64,000 nt of DNA from Bacteroidales bacterium (GTDB taxonomy: Bacteria; Bacteroidota; Bacteroidia; Bacteroidales; Muribaculaceae). The stretch is taken from assembly GCA_015061055.1 (NCBI GenBank), contig SUXH01000001.1, positions 1 through 64,000 of the forward strand. Direction: 5' to 3'. The notes below the pieces were generated by a model. It was not told where the DNA came from. It worked only from the letters and a program-made list of their open reading frames with translations, and searched no databases. Below are positions 18,075 to 27,555 of this stretch, one piece after another. Numbering within the stretch: position 1 is the first letter of the stretch; the number at the start of each line of letters is the position of its first letter. The position numbers and the translations under genes are program-made.

Positions 18075-18256
18075 AATATTTATAAATATAAATGTTTAAT
18101 TAGTAAATTCCTTCATAAAAGGGCACAATATACCCTTATTGCACTTTTCGGTGCAAAGGTAATTAATTGTGAGCATTTAATTGCATTTTTAATCTAAAAA
18201 AACGTTTACGGGAGTAATAGGGTGGGAAAAATGATAGAATAATAGATGTAAAATAA

Positions 18257-18285
18257 GTGGCGTGCCTCACACTGAAGCACGCCAC
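18257..18285 (-). terminator. Terminator after the 217-residue secreted protein
   Basis: Arms GTGGCGTGC (18257-18265) and GCACGCCAC (18277-18285) form a perfect 9-bp stem, followed on the minus strand by TTATTTTA. It lies 22 bases after the stop codon. Confidence 0.8.
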
Positions 18286-18306
18286 CATTCAATACATCAC
18301 AAACTA

Positions 18307-18960
18307 TTATTTTATAATAACTTTCTGAGATTTACTTCCTTGCTTTTTAATATACACCCCTTGTGAAAGATTTTCTGTTTCTATCTTTACACCTTGCAGT
18401 GTGTAATATTCAGCATTTTCATCATCAGTAGCGATTTCTTCAATGTCGGTAATATAGTCCATTACAGAAGCTTCGTAATCAGCCGGTTTGTATTGCACTA
18501 TATTGCTGCCGTCAGTGTTGGCTCCGGTTGCAACACAATTTTTTAGTTTGATTGTGCCCGATCTGAAGTTTTTATCGGCTACAACTGTAATAATCAATAT
18601 GTCACCATCATTACCTGCAAACGGATATAGCTTAGGTGACGCACATACCACTCTTACAGCACCATCAGCTTGTAAAGCACTCTGTGGTGAGTCATGTTTT
18701 CTTGATGAAGTGCGACTACCCAAATCGATAAAATAACCTATTTCGTCACTAAGAATACTCAACCCCTCAGGCATATAGATGTCCATTTGAATACCTGTGA
18801 TATTAGACGGCTCGTTTATCATACAGATTGCAACTTCTTTTTCGTAAACGCCTTCGTCGAAGTGGAAATCATCGATATAAAACGATACTTGAGCTTTTGA
18901 TGTCATTGCCATCATCATGGCAACAACACATAACGTTAATTTCAATACTTTCATTTTCAT
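18307..18960 (-). CDS. Secreted protein: one cohesin-like module plus C-terminal sorting tail
   Basis: 217 residues with a Sec signal peptide (residues 1-23, ending SKA). Residues 25-165 form a beta-rich module with the pattern of the cohesin/carbohydrate-binding fold used in the next gene (NITGIQMDIYMPEGL, then a late IKLKNCVATG strand). The end (YYTLQGVKIETENLSQGVYI, then KVIIK) is the tail often found on exported Bacteroidales proteins, related to T9SS type A sorting signals. It is 22 bases downstream of the 680-residue protein gene and probably in its operon. Cohesin identity is by pattern only. Confidence 0.78.
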   Translation of the reverse strand: MKMKVLKLTLCVVAMMMAMTSKAQVSFYIDDFHFDEGVYEKEVAICMINEPSNITGIQMDIYMPEGLSILSDEIGYFIDLGSRTSSRKHDSPQSALQADGAVRVVCASPKLYPFAGNDGDILIITVVADKNFRSGTIKLKNCVATGANTDGSNIVQYKPADYEASVMDYITDIEEIATDDENAEYYTLQGVKIETENLSQGVYIKKQGSKSQKVIIK

Positions 18961-18982
18961 ATTCTTTTAATATTTGATTTTC

Positions 18983-21025
18983 TTAATTATTTGAGTTTAG
19001 AATGATACTGTACAGACTTACAATATCGGTTACGTTCACCTCACCATCTCCATTAAGGTCTACAACATTTTCGTCAATACCGGTGGTATTTCCCAATATG
19101 TAGCTGTATAGTGTAACAACGTCGGTTACGTTCACTTCACCGTCACCATTAATGTCGCCAAGAATAGGTGCTTTGACATTATATGTGAATTCGATTTGCG
19201 ATGATACATTTTCTCCGTCAACACTGCTTAATACAATGTTATCTATTGTGATTTCGGTGTTGTTGAAGTTTACATTTGCCGAGTTTTCAAACGGTAAAGT
19301 GAATGCCTCACTATTGCCTTGTGCTATGGTATTTCCACCAAGAGAATAGAAAATCAAACGATAAACGCCATCATCGACAGGCTCTACCACATAAGAGAAT
19401 CCGTTCATACGTTCGCCAAGTGTAAGCAAATCTTTTGATGTAGACAATTCGGGGCTCCAATGTACATCCATTTGCACAGCCGCTATTTCAGTGTAGTTGT
19501 CAAGAGTAACCTTTAAGTCATATCCATTTTCGCTCACTTCGCCGGTGGCTGAAATGCTGTTAGGCTCGTAGATATTACCACTCACATTCACCACCTTCAT
19601 TCTGTTAAGAGGGTCATTAGTGTACACATTCATCACCGCAGAATATTCACCTTTTACAGTAGGAGTATATTGTACTGTGATTTCAGTAGATTGCCAAGGC
19701 TCTACACTTATAGGTGACGATTCCGCAATGCTAAATCCTTCAGCAAGGAAAGTAACTTTATTAATAGTTAATGCTATTGAACCAGAATTATAAATACTAT
19801 ACTTCGCAGTAGCTGTTTCTGTTACTGATGAGCTTCCCATATATAATTCGCTCTCACTTGACATACTTGGACTTGATATTGACACACTATTCCCACTTGT
19901 TGCCGAAGTCATATTTTCCATATCGACATTGCTTAGCACCACATTCTGTGGATATAAGCCATACCAGCCACTTGTACCATTCAGTTTCACTTTGAATGTA
20001 GCCAATTCTCCGTCTTCACCACTCACAGGAGAATTAGTTGCGCTATACATCATCAGCGTAAGTTTCTGACCATCGGCAACACTGCTCACCACACAATCGG
20101 AAGCTCTGTCGGAAGCCTTAAAGCTATCCTTCACATAAACCAACTGCTCCGGCAAAGTAAATTCACACTGCATACCCACAATAGGCTCCATATTATTCAT
20201 AGTGAGCGAAATTGTAACTTCTTCATCAGAGTTTCCCGATGCGCTACCCACGTGCAACTCATTCACCGAGAACGGGTCGGCCACCAAAGCTGCCTTTTGC
20301 GTTCCATTGATGGCGTTTGAGATAAACCTCACTGTTTCGCTTATCGCACCACGCATGGTAGGAGCATAATTTATGGTAACATCCTTAGTAGCACCTGCTT
20401 CTATTGTGAACACACTTTCTTCTGTGCTGAATTCGGCAGCCGAAAACTCTACGCCACTCACTTGCAAAGGCTCATTACCGCTGTTTTGCAAAGTGATGCT
20501 ACGAGAATATGTGCTACGGATAGGAATATGACCATAATCGGTAGAAGTGGTTATCACAGTAAGCTCAGGCGAAAGGATTGTTACCGAGCCGTCCACCACA
20601 CTTGCCGTCAAATTCTCACCTGCAACGTTACCAATTACCGTTTCGGCAGACAAAGGGTAAGTTTGAGGGTCTTTCTTCAATTTCAATTTGAAAGAGAACA
20701 ATTCTCCACTCGAACCAACCAACTCATTCACCTCAAATCCATATATCACCACTCTAAGCCCTGCGTCTTCCTTTGCCGCCGAAAGATAATGCCCGTTGGC
20801 TCTTGCGCTGTTAAGAGTGCATGAACCATCAACGTAGGTCAATTGAGCATCAAGCGGAATCAGCAATTCAGCCACTGCCACAGCATCGCTGTTATCGAGC
20901 GCCACCGATACAGTCACTTCATCGCCGGGATGTCCCTGAGCATTAGATATAGTGAATATATTAGCTCCATTGGTGGTGAGAACCAATCCCACCATCAGCA
21001 ACATTGTTAATAATCTTTTTTTCAT
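18983..21025 (-). CDS. Secreted multidomain protein: three cohesin-like modules, two Hydin-type Ig modules, C-terminal dockerin
   Basis: 680 residues. Signal peptide 1-20. I read the order as cohesin-like (about 21-150), ASPM/SPD-2/Hydin-type Ig (155-250), cohesin-like (255-380), Ig (385-490), cohesin-like (495-615) and a dockerin type I repeat at 623-680, with two GDxNGDGEVNVTD-type calcium loops (GDINGDGEVNVTDVV and VDLNGDGEVNVTDIV). Each cohesin-like module shows GHPGDEVTVSVALDN or a similar start and an internal strand such as VGMQCEFTLPEQL. It probably assembles with the flanking gene products outside the cell. No enzyme domain is present. Confidence 0.8.
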   Translation of the reverse strand: MKKRLLTMLLMVGLVLTTNGANIFTISNAQGHPGDEVTVSVALDNSDAVAVAELLIPLDAQLTYVDGSCTLNSARANGHYLSAAKEDAGLRVVIYGFEVNELVGSSGELFSFKLKLKKDPQTYPLSAETVIGNVAGENLTASVVDGSVTILSPELTVITTSTDYGHIPIRSTYSRSITLQNSGNEPLQVSGVEFSAAEFSTEESVFTIEAGATKDVTINYAPTMRGAISETVRFISNAINGTQKAALVADPFSVNELHVGSASGNSDEEVTISLTMNNMEPIVGMQCEFTLPEQLVYVKDSFKASDRASDCVVSSVADGQKLTLMMYSATNSPVSGEDGELATFKVKLNGTSGWYGLYPQNVVLSNVDMENMTSATSGNSVSISSPSMSSESELYMGSSSVTETATAKYSIYNSGSIALTINKVTFLAEGFSIAESSPISVEPWQSTEITVQYTPTVKGEYSAVMNVYTNDPLNRMKVVNVSGNIYEPNSISATGEVSENGYDLKVTLDNYTEIAAVQMDVHWSPELSTSKDLLTLGERMNGFSYVVEPVDDGVYRLIFYSLGGNTIAQGNSEAFTLPFENSANVNFNNTEITIDNIVLSSVDGENVSSQIEFTYNVKAPILGDINGDGEVNVTDVVTLYSYILGNTTGIDENVVDLNGDGEVNVTDIVSLYSIILNSNN

Positions 21026-21061
21026 TTCTTATCTTTTTAAACAAAACGCTTAAACAGCGAG

Positions 21062-21164
21062 CCGGTTAACATTATGGAACATCTTCGATGTTCATTTTTT
21101 ATTTTTCTCGCACATACCCCACGAACAATCGTGGGGTTTCTATTGCGAAACGCATTCTGCGTTT
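21062..21164. repeat. Intergenic hairpin repeat, units R and P
   Basis: Three small hairpins in a row: GAACATC-ttc-GATGTTC (21077-21093), CCCCACGA-acaa-TCGTGGGG (21117-21136), AAACGCA-ttc-TGCGTTT (21148-21164). A related array at 44968-45073 keeps the order and spacing but changes the stems on both sides. It sits between the protease and the downstream secreted protein gene and could end transcription of the former. Confidence 0.75.
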
Positions 21165-21187
21165 AAGTTTCACGTTTTGTGTTTTTA

Positions 21188-24100
21188 TTATCGTTTTACG
21201 GCTTTTGCTGTTTGCATCAAACGTCCGTCTACATAAAGCGATACAAGATATACACCGTTCGCTACATCTTTACCTGCATTCCAAGTCCAAGAGTGGAATC
21301 CGTATTCAGCCTTTTCGGTGTGCATTGCCACAGTAGCACCTGTAACAGTGCTAACCACAATCTTCACGTCGTGAACACCGTCTTTACCCACCTTGTAAGG
21401 CACTGTAAGCACATCGCTGAATGGGTTAGGATAAGGAAGCTCCATTTGCATAGCCTCGATAGCACCCACACCGCTTGTGTTGCCGTCGATACCCATTATG
21501 CTCTTGCCTGTGGCATCGCACAATGTAACTTCAGTGATTTTGGCATTGCCAATGCGCAATAGAGCTTGTTTGCCGGTTGCAAGAGTCTTACCTGTCATAG
21601 AGAATGCAAAGAACAAGTAACCGTTTTCGCCCTGGTTATCGCTAATGGTTTCAAATCCGTTAAGAGCTTCAAGAGGAGTAATTTCAGCACCCTCGCCGGT
21701 TTTAAATCGGAATTGCACACCACCAAGAGCCACATCACTTTCCACATATAAGATACCGTCTTCGATAGTGTATATAGCAGAAGCATTTACCATAGAAGCC
21801 GTAGCAGCATTAGGATTCTTGATGATGCTGATAGTACCCACAATGTCAAGCACATTCACCACTTGGTCGCTGTTCACGTCGGCAGCCTCAAAGATGAATG
21901 GTTGAGGGTTTTGCTTGGTGATATAAGCCACTTCGGTAACGATATCGGCAACGTCCACAGTCATAGAGCCATTAGCATCACCCTTAGAAGCGGTGAGAGG
22001 AGTAGAAGCCACCACACTACTTAGGTTATGACTTGATAAAGAAGTAGTAACTTGAGTGATATAATAGTAATAAGTAGTTCCCGGCACTACATCATAGTCG
22101 GTAAACGATTGGTCTTGACTATCGATAAGTGTCTTGTTAATGATTGTGGTGTCGCTTACTATGGTATCGTTAATCATAGTGTAACGGCAGATATTGTAGC
22201 CGAGAAGATCTTCAAAGTCTTCTTCGTCAGTTTCCCAAGTGAGGTTCACCTTGCCAAGACCTGCTTCAGCCATAAGACCGGTACTCATAGAACCTGCCGA
22301 CTGCACATTCACATTGAAACGCATATCTTCCACCGGTATTTCAAAATATTCGTTATCTTCGGCACCAGCCACATAGATGCGGTTCACGCCGTCGGTGGCC
22401 GACTTACCTGTGATAGTGAGATAAGCAGTGTAAACAAGGCTGTCGGCACTCCAAGTGCCGTCTTCGGCGATTGAGTTTTGAGTGTAAGGCGGACGCACAC
22501 CCATAGCGATGGTTGGTGCAACTGCAGTGTTCATCGGGCGATTGAAATATACCTCAAACTTGTGACGTCCCACACCGAGCGGAGGAAGCAGTTCATATTC
22601 ATCTTGTGCGTCATAACCGTTTACCACCACCTTCCACACTATACCATGAGCCTCGGCACTCGGACGAGTAAGCATATTGGATAAATCTACAAATACAGTA
22701 CTTCCAGGACTAAAAGGATTCTCGATATCCCAGATTCCTATACGTGCGATATCCTCACGTGAACTACCATAGTAATTACTTGAATCAACTAATGTTGCTA
22801 TTTGATTTATACTAAAACGAACATTTACTATTTGATTTAGATCATTCAAATTTGAAAATACATTATTGTTTACAAACAATAAAAATCTAACTTTTTGATC
22901 AAATCTAAAATAATTATAATTGTTTACAAAATTATTATAATAATTATAATAACGATTTTGGTCCATTAATAGTGTACCAAAAAGATTTGAATTTATATTA
23001 CATTTAGTTAGTTTATTATTATGACACGGTGAATAATTACCTCCTTGATTAAAATTAAATATACAATTTTCAATATCAAAATTTTTAACGACTCCAGGAC
23101 TATTTAAATTCTCAAATTGAGCATATCTAATTTTATGTTTCTCAATATTCACACTATATTGTACCCCATCTATAATCGTATAATTATATTCTATAGTAGA
23201 ACCACCTTCAATACCTTTTATAGGTCTTGTTTCTCCATCAGCCATAGTAAATGTAATCAATGAATCGGGTTTACCCACGCAATCAAAGAGTGCATTATCA
23301 GCTAATGTAATCCCGCTACCATTTTTAAATCTTAGCACAGTTCCCGGTAGAATAGTAAGAGTTACACCGTCAGGCACAAGAAGTGTTTTAGTAACGATAT
23401 AATGCACATTGGGATAGAGGGTGGTGTTTTCGGTAATCATACCGCCTATTTCCACACCGTTTTCCACTGTGATGGTGAAGTCTTGCACAAGTTCGCTACT
23501 GATATTGTCGCAAGTGGCACGCAGACGCAACTTAATGCGACGACCATCTACGCAATCATCACTAATCTTGATTACTATAGGATTTGCGCTCTTGCCTTTG
23601 GCGTAGCTTGATAAGTCGCTACCGAAATCAACGCCATTAGCAAGGAATTGCACAAGCGAAGCATCTTCATTCTCGCCCATTTCAAGCGAAATCTTGATAT
23701 TTTGCGCCAAGCCCCAATCATTGCGAAGTGTGGGGTAAATCTTGATGGTCTCTCCGGCGTCAGCACGCATATCGCCGTCACCGCCTTCGGTATCATTCAG
23801 TTCGTTGGCAATGTTCCATAGCGTAGGTTGACGCTTGCTGTCGTCAAGCAGGTAAGCGGCATAGATATCAAGATTGCCATTGTTTGCTGTAGCGTGAATC
23901 AAGTCGCCAAACAGGATTTCTTTATTATCATATTCTTTGCATTGCAAAAGGCGAGAGATAGCACCAGCCACAAGAGGACAAGCCATAGAAGTACCGTTAA
24001 GAGCTTTATATTTTCCGCCCGGATAGGTACTCATCACATTCACACCCGGTGCGGTGAGTTCGTAGTTATATTGCTTTTCTTTACCAAAGGTAGAATAGAT

Positions 24101-25324
24101 AGGTCCGTCGCAATCATAGTTGCTAAAGCTTGCCAATCCACCACCTTGAGCCGATGCTTGCACTCCAAGCACAAATGTATAAGCAGCAGGGAACATAGGC
24201 TTATTCTCAATAGCTTTTTTCTTATTAACAGGGCAATCGTGAGGCTGAATACATAGATTATCATTACCTGCAGCAGCCACAAGCACAGCATTCTGATAAG
24301 CCTTAGCAAGTGCTTGCTCGAGAGCAGCAGATTCGGCATAAGAGCCAAGACTCATACTTATCACATCGGCACCATTGGCAGTGGCATAGTCGATACCCTT
24401 GATGAATGTAGCAACATCACCCTTACCATCGCTTTGAAGTACCGATACAGGCATAATAAGTGCATCGGGATTGGCACCCACGCCACCTTTACCATTTGAT
24501 GCAGTGGCAGCCGCTATACCGGCACAGTGAGTACCATGACCATTGTAGTCGTCCATACGATTATTTTGGTTGACAAAGTCCCAACCATACATATCGTCGA
24601 CGAATCCGTTGCCGTCGTCGTCAACGCCTTCTTCTCCGCTCAATTCCTTCTCGTTAGCCCAAACGTTATCGAAAAGGTCGGTGTGAGTGAACTCCACACC
24701 TGTGTCGATAATGGCAATAACGGGACGTTTGTCGGTAATCTTAAGAGCATTCCACAACGCAGGCAGATTGATAGCGTCAAATCCCCATTGCTGAGAATAA
24801 AGAGGGTCGGTGGCGTATACCTCAGCATCAGTTGTCGCTGTGGCATATAGCATATAATTTGGTTCGGCAAACTCAACATCGCTCATTGCCTTGAATTTTT
24901 CGATAGCCTCGTGTACGCTTTGCACCTTAGAAGCGTCAAACTTAACACGATAGAGTTTGCCGAGATTATAGTCTTTTATTGTAGCTCCGGAATAGGATTT
25001 CAAGATTTTATTAGAAACTATTGAGCCGGAAAGAGGCATAAGTTCTTCCATTTCGAAGCCGCCAAGTTCGTTCATCACAGCATCTACAGCCTTAACACTC
25101 GCAGTGCGGAACTTACCCTTGGTGTTCATCACTCGCACAGGAGATAACTCCTTGAATTTCACAATCAACTCGCCTTGGCGATAGTCGAAACGAGAACTAC
25201 GTGCATCAATCTTTACAACTTCTTCTTCGTTGTTGCGATCGACGGCACTTGCTTGCGTTGCGCCCATTGAAAGCATTACTGCAACGGCAATACTTGACCT
25301 TGATAATAAACTCGTGATTTTCAT
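21188..25324 (-). CDS. Secreted subtilisin-like (S8) protease with beta-helix-like insert, Fn3, dockerin and T9SS sorting domain
   Basis: 1378 residues. Signal peptide about 1-27. An I9-type propeptide-like region ends in DVEFAEPNY. The S8 domain shows the triad D207 (AIIDTGV), H263 (NGHGTHCAG), S446 (LNGTSMACP) and oxyanion N354 (AAGND). Residues about 640-875 form an Asn/Tyr-rich, probably right-handed beta-helix region, encoded by DNA far richer in A+T than the flanks. Then come an Fn3-like module (VNLTWETDEED), a dockerin-like segment (about 1113-1171; GDANGSMTVDVADIV and AADVNSDQVVNVLDIV), a short cohesin-like module and a T9SS type A tail starting LPYPNPFSDV. It is exported through the Por pathway and probably bound at the cell surface. 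It heads the cluster of three secreted proteins. Substrate unknown. Confidence 0.92.
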   Translation of the reverse strand: MKITSLLSRSSIAVAVMLSMGATQASAVDRNNEEEVVKIDARSSRFDYRQGELIVKFKELSPVRVMNTKGKFRTASVKAVDAVMNELGGFEMEELMPLSGSIVSNKILKSYSGATIKDYNLGKLYRVKFDASKVQSVHEAIEKFKAMSDVEFAEPNYMLYATATTDAEVYATDPLYSQQWGFDAINLPALWNALKITDKRPVIAIIDTGVEFTHTDLFDNVWANEKELSGEEGVDDDGNGFVDDMYGWDFVNQNNRMDDYNGHGTHCAGIAAATASNGKGGVGANPDALIMPVSVLQSDGKGDVATFIKGIDYATANGADVISMSLGSYAESAALEQALAKAYQNAVLVAAAGNDNLCIQPHDCPVNKKKAIENKPMFPAAYTFVLGVQASAQGGGLASFSNYDCDGPIYSTFGKEKQYNYELTAPGVNVMSTYPGGKYKALNGTSMACPLVAGAISRLLQCKEYDNKEILFGDLIHATANNGNLDIYAAYLLDDSKRQPTLWNIANELNDTEGGDGDMRADAGETIKIYPTLRNDWGLAQNIKISLEMGENEDASLVQFLANGVDFGSDLSSYAKGKSANPIVIKISDDCVDGRRIKLRLRATCDNISSELVQDFTITVENGVEIGGMITENTTLYPNVHYIVTKTLLVPDGVTLTILPGTVLRFKNGSGITLADNALFDCVGKPDSLITFTMADGETRPIKGIEGGSTIEYNYTIIDGVQYSVNIEKHKIRYAQFENLNSPGVVKNFDIENCIFNFNQGGNYSPCHNNKLTKCNINSNLFGTLLMDQNRYYNYYNNFVNNYNYFRFDQKVRFLLFVNNNVFSNLNDLNQIVNVRFSINQIATLVDSSNYYGSSREDIARIGIWDIENPFSPGSTVFVDLSNMLTRPSAEAHGIVWKVVVNGYDAQDEYELLPPLGVGRHKFEVYFNRPMNTAVAPTIAMGVRPPYTQNSIAEDGTWSADSLVYTAYLTITGKSATDGVNRIYVAGAEDNEYFEIPVEDMRFNVNVQSAGSMSTGLMAEAGLGKVNLTWETDEEDFEDLLGYNICRYTMINDTIVSDTTIINKTLIDSQDQSFTDYDVVPGTTYYYYITQVTTSLSSHNLSSVVASTPLTASKGDANGSMTVDVADIVTEVAYITKQNPQPFIFEAADVNSDQVVNVLDIVGTISIIKNPNAATASMVNASAIYTIEDGILYVESDVALGGVQFRFKTGEGAEITPLEALNGFETISDNQGENGYLFFAFSMTGKTLATGKQALLRIGNAKITEVTLCDATGKSIMGIDGNTSGVGAIEAMQMELPYPNPFSDVLTVPYKVGKDGVHDVKIVVSTVTGATVAMHTEKAEYGFHSWTWNAGKDVANGVYLVSLYVDGRLMQTAKAVKR

Positions 25325-25405
25325 AAATAGTGTTATTTAGTTGTTAAATAGTATGTTTCTTTTTAGTTGCACTAAAATGTGTGAGTCTGAAAGACTGTTT
25401 TTAAG

Positions 25406-25573
25406 TAATAGCCGGGTGCTTTAAAGCTCCCGGAATAGGACGACACAAACGAAATCGTCTGTAAAGACGGGAATCTGATACCGTTTCGCGTCTGTCAGAC
25501 GCATATCACCTTCGTTATTCTTTCCCGACGGTTTAAAAACCGCCGGCTATTACCTAAACCGGTCCTTGCGGAC
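25406..25573. repeat. Intergenic hairpin repeat, unit Q with an inverted partner
   Basis: The 103-bp unit at 25471-25573 holds GCGTCTG-t-CAGACGC (25488-25502), CCG-a-CGGTTT-aa-AAACCG-c-CGG (25525-25546) and GTCC-ttgc-GGAC (25562-25573). A copy of identical length lies at 44815-44917. Upstream, at 25406-25433, TAATAGC leads into a different perfect palindrome (CCGGG-t-GCTTT / AAAGC-t-CCCGG). This is the inverted form of CGG-CTATTA at 25544-25552 with a changed stem. Confidence 0.75.
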
Positions 25574-25609
25574 TTCATTTATTATCAAGGTGAATTTCAG
25601 ATAAAAAAA

Positions 25610-25690
25610 GTGTGGAGAGTCCAATATGTTTTATCTTGATTCTCTGGTCTTCGCTACCTATATCGAAAGATAAAACAACAGCCCCCACAC
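25610..25690. other. Long two-stem hairpin region in a gene-free stretch
   Basis: Outer arms GTGTGGAG (25610-25617) and CCCCACAC (25683-25690) enclose perfect inner arms GTTTTATCTT (25628-25637) and AAGATAAAAC (25667-25676). The whole gene-free interval 25325-26154 holds this structure, repeat unit Q, another small repeat and the rarA terminator. The minus strand can be read as a frame of about 60 codons here, but I cannot support it as a gene. The structure could be an untranslated RNA or part of a mobile repeat. Confidence 0.4.
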
Positions 25691-25977
25691 CGAATTTGCT
25701 ATATAGATGCCACAATGGGCAGATATATGCAACCGACGCAGGTGCTATTGTAATCATCTTCTCGATATACAAAGTTGCGAAGTTTGAGAATCGAAGATAA
25801 TTTCAATAACACCTTGAAAAATATGTCACATTGGAGGCTGTCTCTACAACCTAAGCCAATGATTAGTGCAAATGTAATAAATAATTTTTAATAAATTGTA
25901 AATTAAAAATTGAAAAAATTACGATGATATGCTTTCCTTCAGAAACTTATTGTTGTGTATCCCTTTCTGCACGTGGC

Positions 25978-26034
25978 GAAAACCTACAGGTTTTCTTACG
26001 CGCGGTTAACATGTAATGTAATGCCTGCGGCATT
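25978..26034. repeat. Intergenic hairpin repeat, variant R unit
   Basis: Hairpins GAAAACCT-ac-AGGTTTTC (25978-25995) and AATGCC-tgc-GGCATT (26020-26034), separated by GGTTAACAT, a string also present just before the hairpin at 21077. It looks like a diverged member of the same family. Confidence 0.6.
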
Positions 26035-26076
26035 GAATTTAGGTTCATACAGCCACTATTCCCAAGATATAAAAAA

Positions 26077-26109
26077 ATCAAGCTCAATCGATTGTGGATT
26101 GAGCTTGAT
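26077..26109 (-). terminator. Terminator of rarA
   Basis: Perfect 13-bp stem, arms ATCAAGCTCAATC (26077-26089) and GATTGAGCTTGAT (26097-26109), followed on the minus strand by TTTTTTA. It lies 46 bases past the rarA stop codon. Confidence 0.88.
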
Positions 26110-26154
26110 GATATGCTTGTGTAACGTGCAAACAACTACGATTATAGTAGTGAA

Positions 26155-27429
26155 TTAATCTTTCTTCCAGAGAGCATTCATTCGTTCTGCCATTTTGGCT
26201 TCGGAAGGATTGTGGCAAGGATTCCAGAATGTGGGGTGATTGGCTTCAGTCGGCATAAATTCCTGTTTTACGAAATTGCCGGGATAGTCGTGAGCATATT
26301 TGTAGTCCTGTCCGTAACCGAGTTCTTCCATAAGTTTGGTGGGAGCATTGCGTAGATGCAATGGAACCGGCAGATTGCCTGTGCGTTCTACAAATTGCAA
26401 AGCGGAATTAATTGCCATATAAGCCGAATTGCTCTTTGGCGATGTGGCAAGATAGATGGTGCATTCGGCAAGAGGAATGCGTCCTTCGGGCCATCCAATC
26501 TTAGTGAGTATGTCGAAAGTGGCATTGGCAAGGAGTAGGGCATTGGGATTGGCAAGACCGATGTCCTCACTTGCAAGAATAGCCAAACGACGAGCTATGA
26601 ATTTGGGATCTTCGCCTCCGGCTATCAATCGTGCAAGCCAATAGATTGCCGCATTGGGGTCGCTACCTCGTACACTCTTGATGAATGCTGAAATTATGTC
26701 GTAGTGGAGTTCGCCATTCTTGTCGAACGCCATAGGATTTTGTTGCAGACGTTGCGTGACAATCTCATCATTGATGACAAACGGCTCGTTGGCACTTACT
26801 GCTTGCATAATGAGGTCGAGAATGTTGAGCAGCTTGCGTGCGTCACCTCCGGAAAAACGTAAGAGTGCTTCGGTGCTTTCGATACGTACTTCCCGATTGG
26901 CAAACATCTTGTCGGTGGAGATAGCGCGATTAAGCAACTCGATAAGGTCGTCTTTGTCGAGCGGATTCAGTACATATACTTGTGCTCGAGAAAGCAGAGG
27001 GCGTATCACCTCAAATGATGGATTTTCGGTGGTGGCTCCAATAAGGGTAACCGTTCCATTTTCAACCGCTCCAAGTAGTGAGTCTTGTTGGGATTTATTG
27101 AAACGGTGAATTTCGTCGATGAAAAGTATCGGACGACCTTTAGAGAACATACTCTGAGCGTCGTGCTTGCAACGTTCGATAACTTCGCGCACATCTTTTA
27201 CGCCTGATGTGACTGCCGAAAGGGTGTAGAAAGGGACTTGAGCCTGCTCGGCAATAATGCGAGCAATGGTGGTCTTACCCACACCGGGAGGTCCCCAAAG
27301 AATGAATGAGGCAATGTTTCCCGACTCAATCATACGACGCAATATAGCACCTTCGCCTACAAGGTGCTTTTGTCCGATGTATTCATCGAGCGTTTTAGGT
27401 CTCAGTCTTTCTGCTAAAGGTTCATACAT
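26155..27429 (-). CDS. rarA: Replication-associated recombination protein A (AAA+ ATPase)
   Basis: 424 residues, close to E. coli RarA/MgsA. It acts at stalled replication forks. Walker A GPPGVGKT at 46-53, Walker [13 protein letters not shown] near 100, sensor 1 IGATTENPSFEV, Arg finger region LLSRAQVYVL, and the C-terminal MgsA tetramerisation domain with LARLIAGGEDPKFIARRL and RNAPTKLM. It is a single gene, divergent from the small membrane protein and dxs. Confidence 0.97.
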   Translation of the reverse strand: MYEPLAERLRPKTLDEYIGQKHLVGEGAILRRMIESGNIASFILWGPPGVGKTTIARIIAEQAQVPFYTLSAVTSGVKDVREVIERCKHDAQSMFSKGRPILFIDEIHRFNKSQQDSLLGAVENGTVTLIGATTENPSFEVIRPLLSRAQVYVLNPLDKDDLIELLNRAISTDKMFANREVRIESTEALLRFSGGDARKLLNILDLIMQAVSANEPFVINDEIVTQRLQQNPMAFDKNGELHYDIISAFIKSVRGSDPNAAIYWLARLIAGGEDPKFIARRLAILASEDIGLANPNALLLANATFDILTKIGWPEGRIPLAECTIYLATSPKSNSAYMAINSALQFVERTGNLPVPLHLRNAPTKLMEELGYGQDYKYAHDYPGNFVKQEFMPTEANHPTFWNPCHNPSEAKMAERMNALWKKD

Positions 27430-27555
27430 AATAGTGCAAATTTATAAAATAATTAGAGATTTAATAAATGAAAGAGGTGTTTTTTGCAAATGTTGTATAG
27501 ATTTTGTGGTTTTGATTATCGTTTGTATCTTTGTGAAGAAATAATTTTGTGATTT

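Noticed and set aside
18075-18306. Riboswitch or leader peptide upstream of etfB
   Set aside because: There are small hairpins (GCAC/GTGC and AAGGG/CCCTT), but no leader frame with biased codons and no alternative terminator pairing.
25406-25573. Repeat cluster as a CRISPR array
   Set aside because: The repeated pieces are short palindromes of different sequence, with no regular direct repeat and spacer pattern and no cas genes in the window.
25575-25772. Minus-strand frame of about 65 codons beside repeat Q
   Set aside because: It opens with TTG (or an ATG five codons on), lies over a strong nested hairpin, has no recognisable family and no clear promoter. More likely a chance frame in a structured region.
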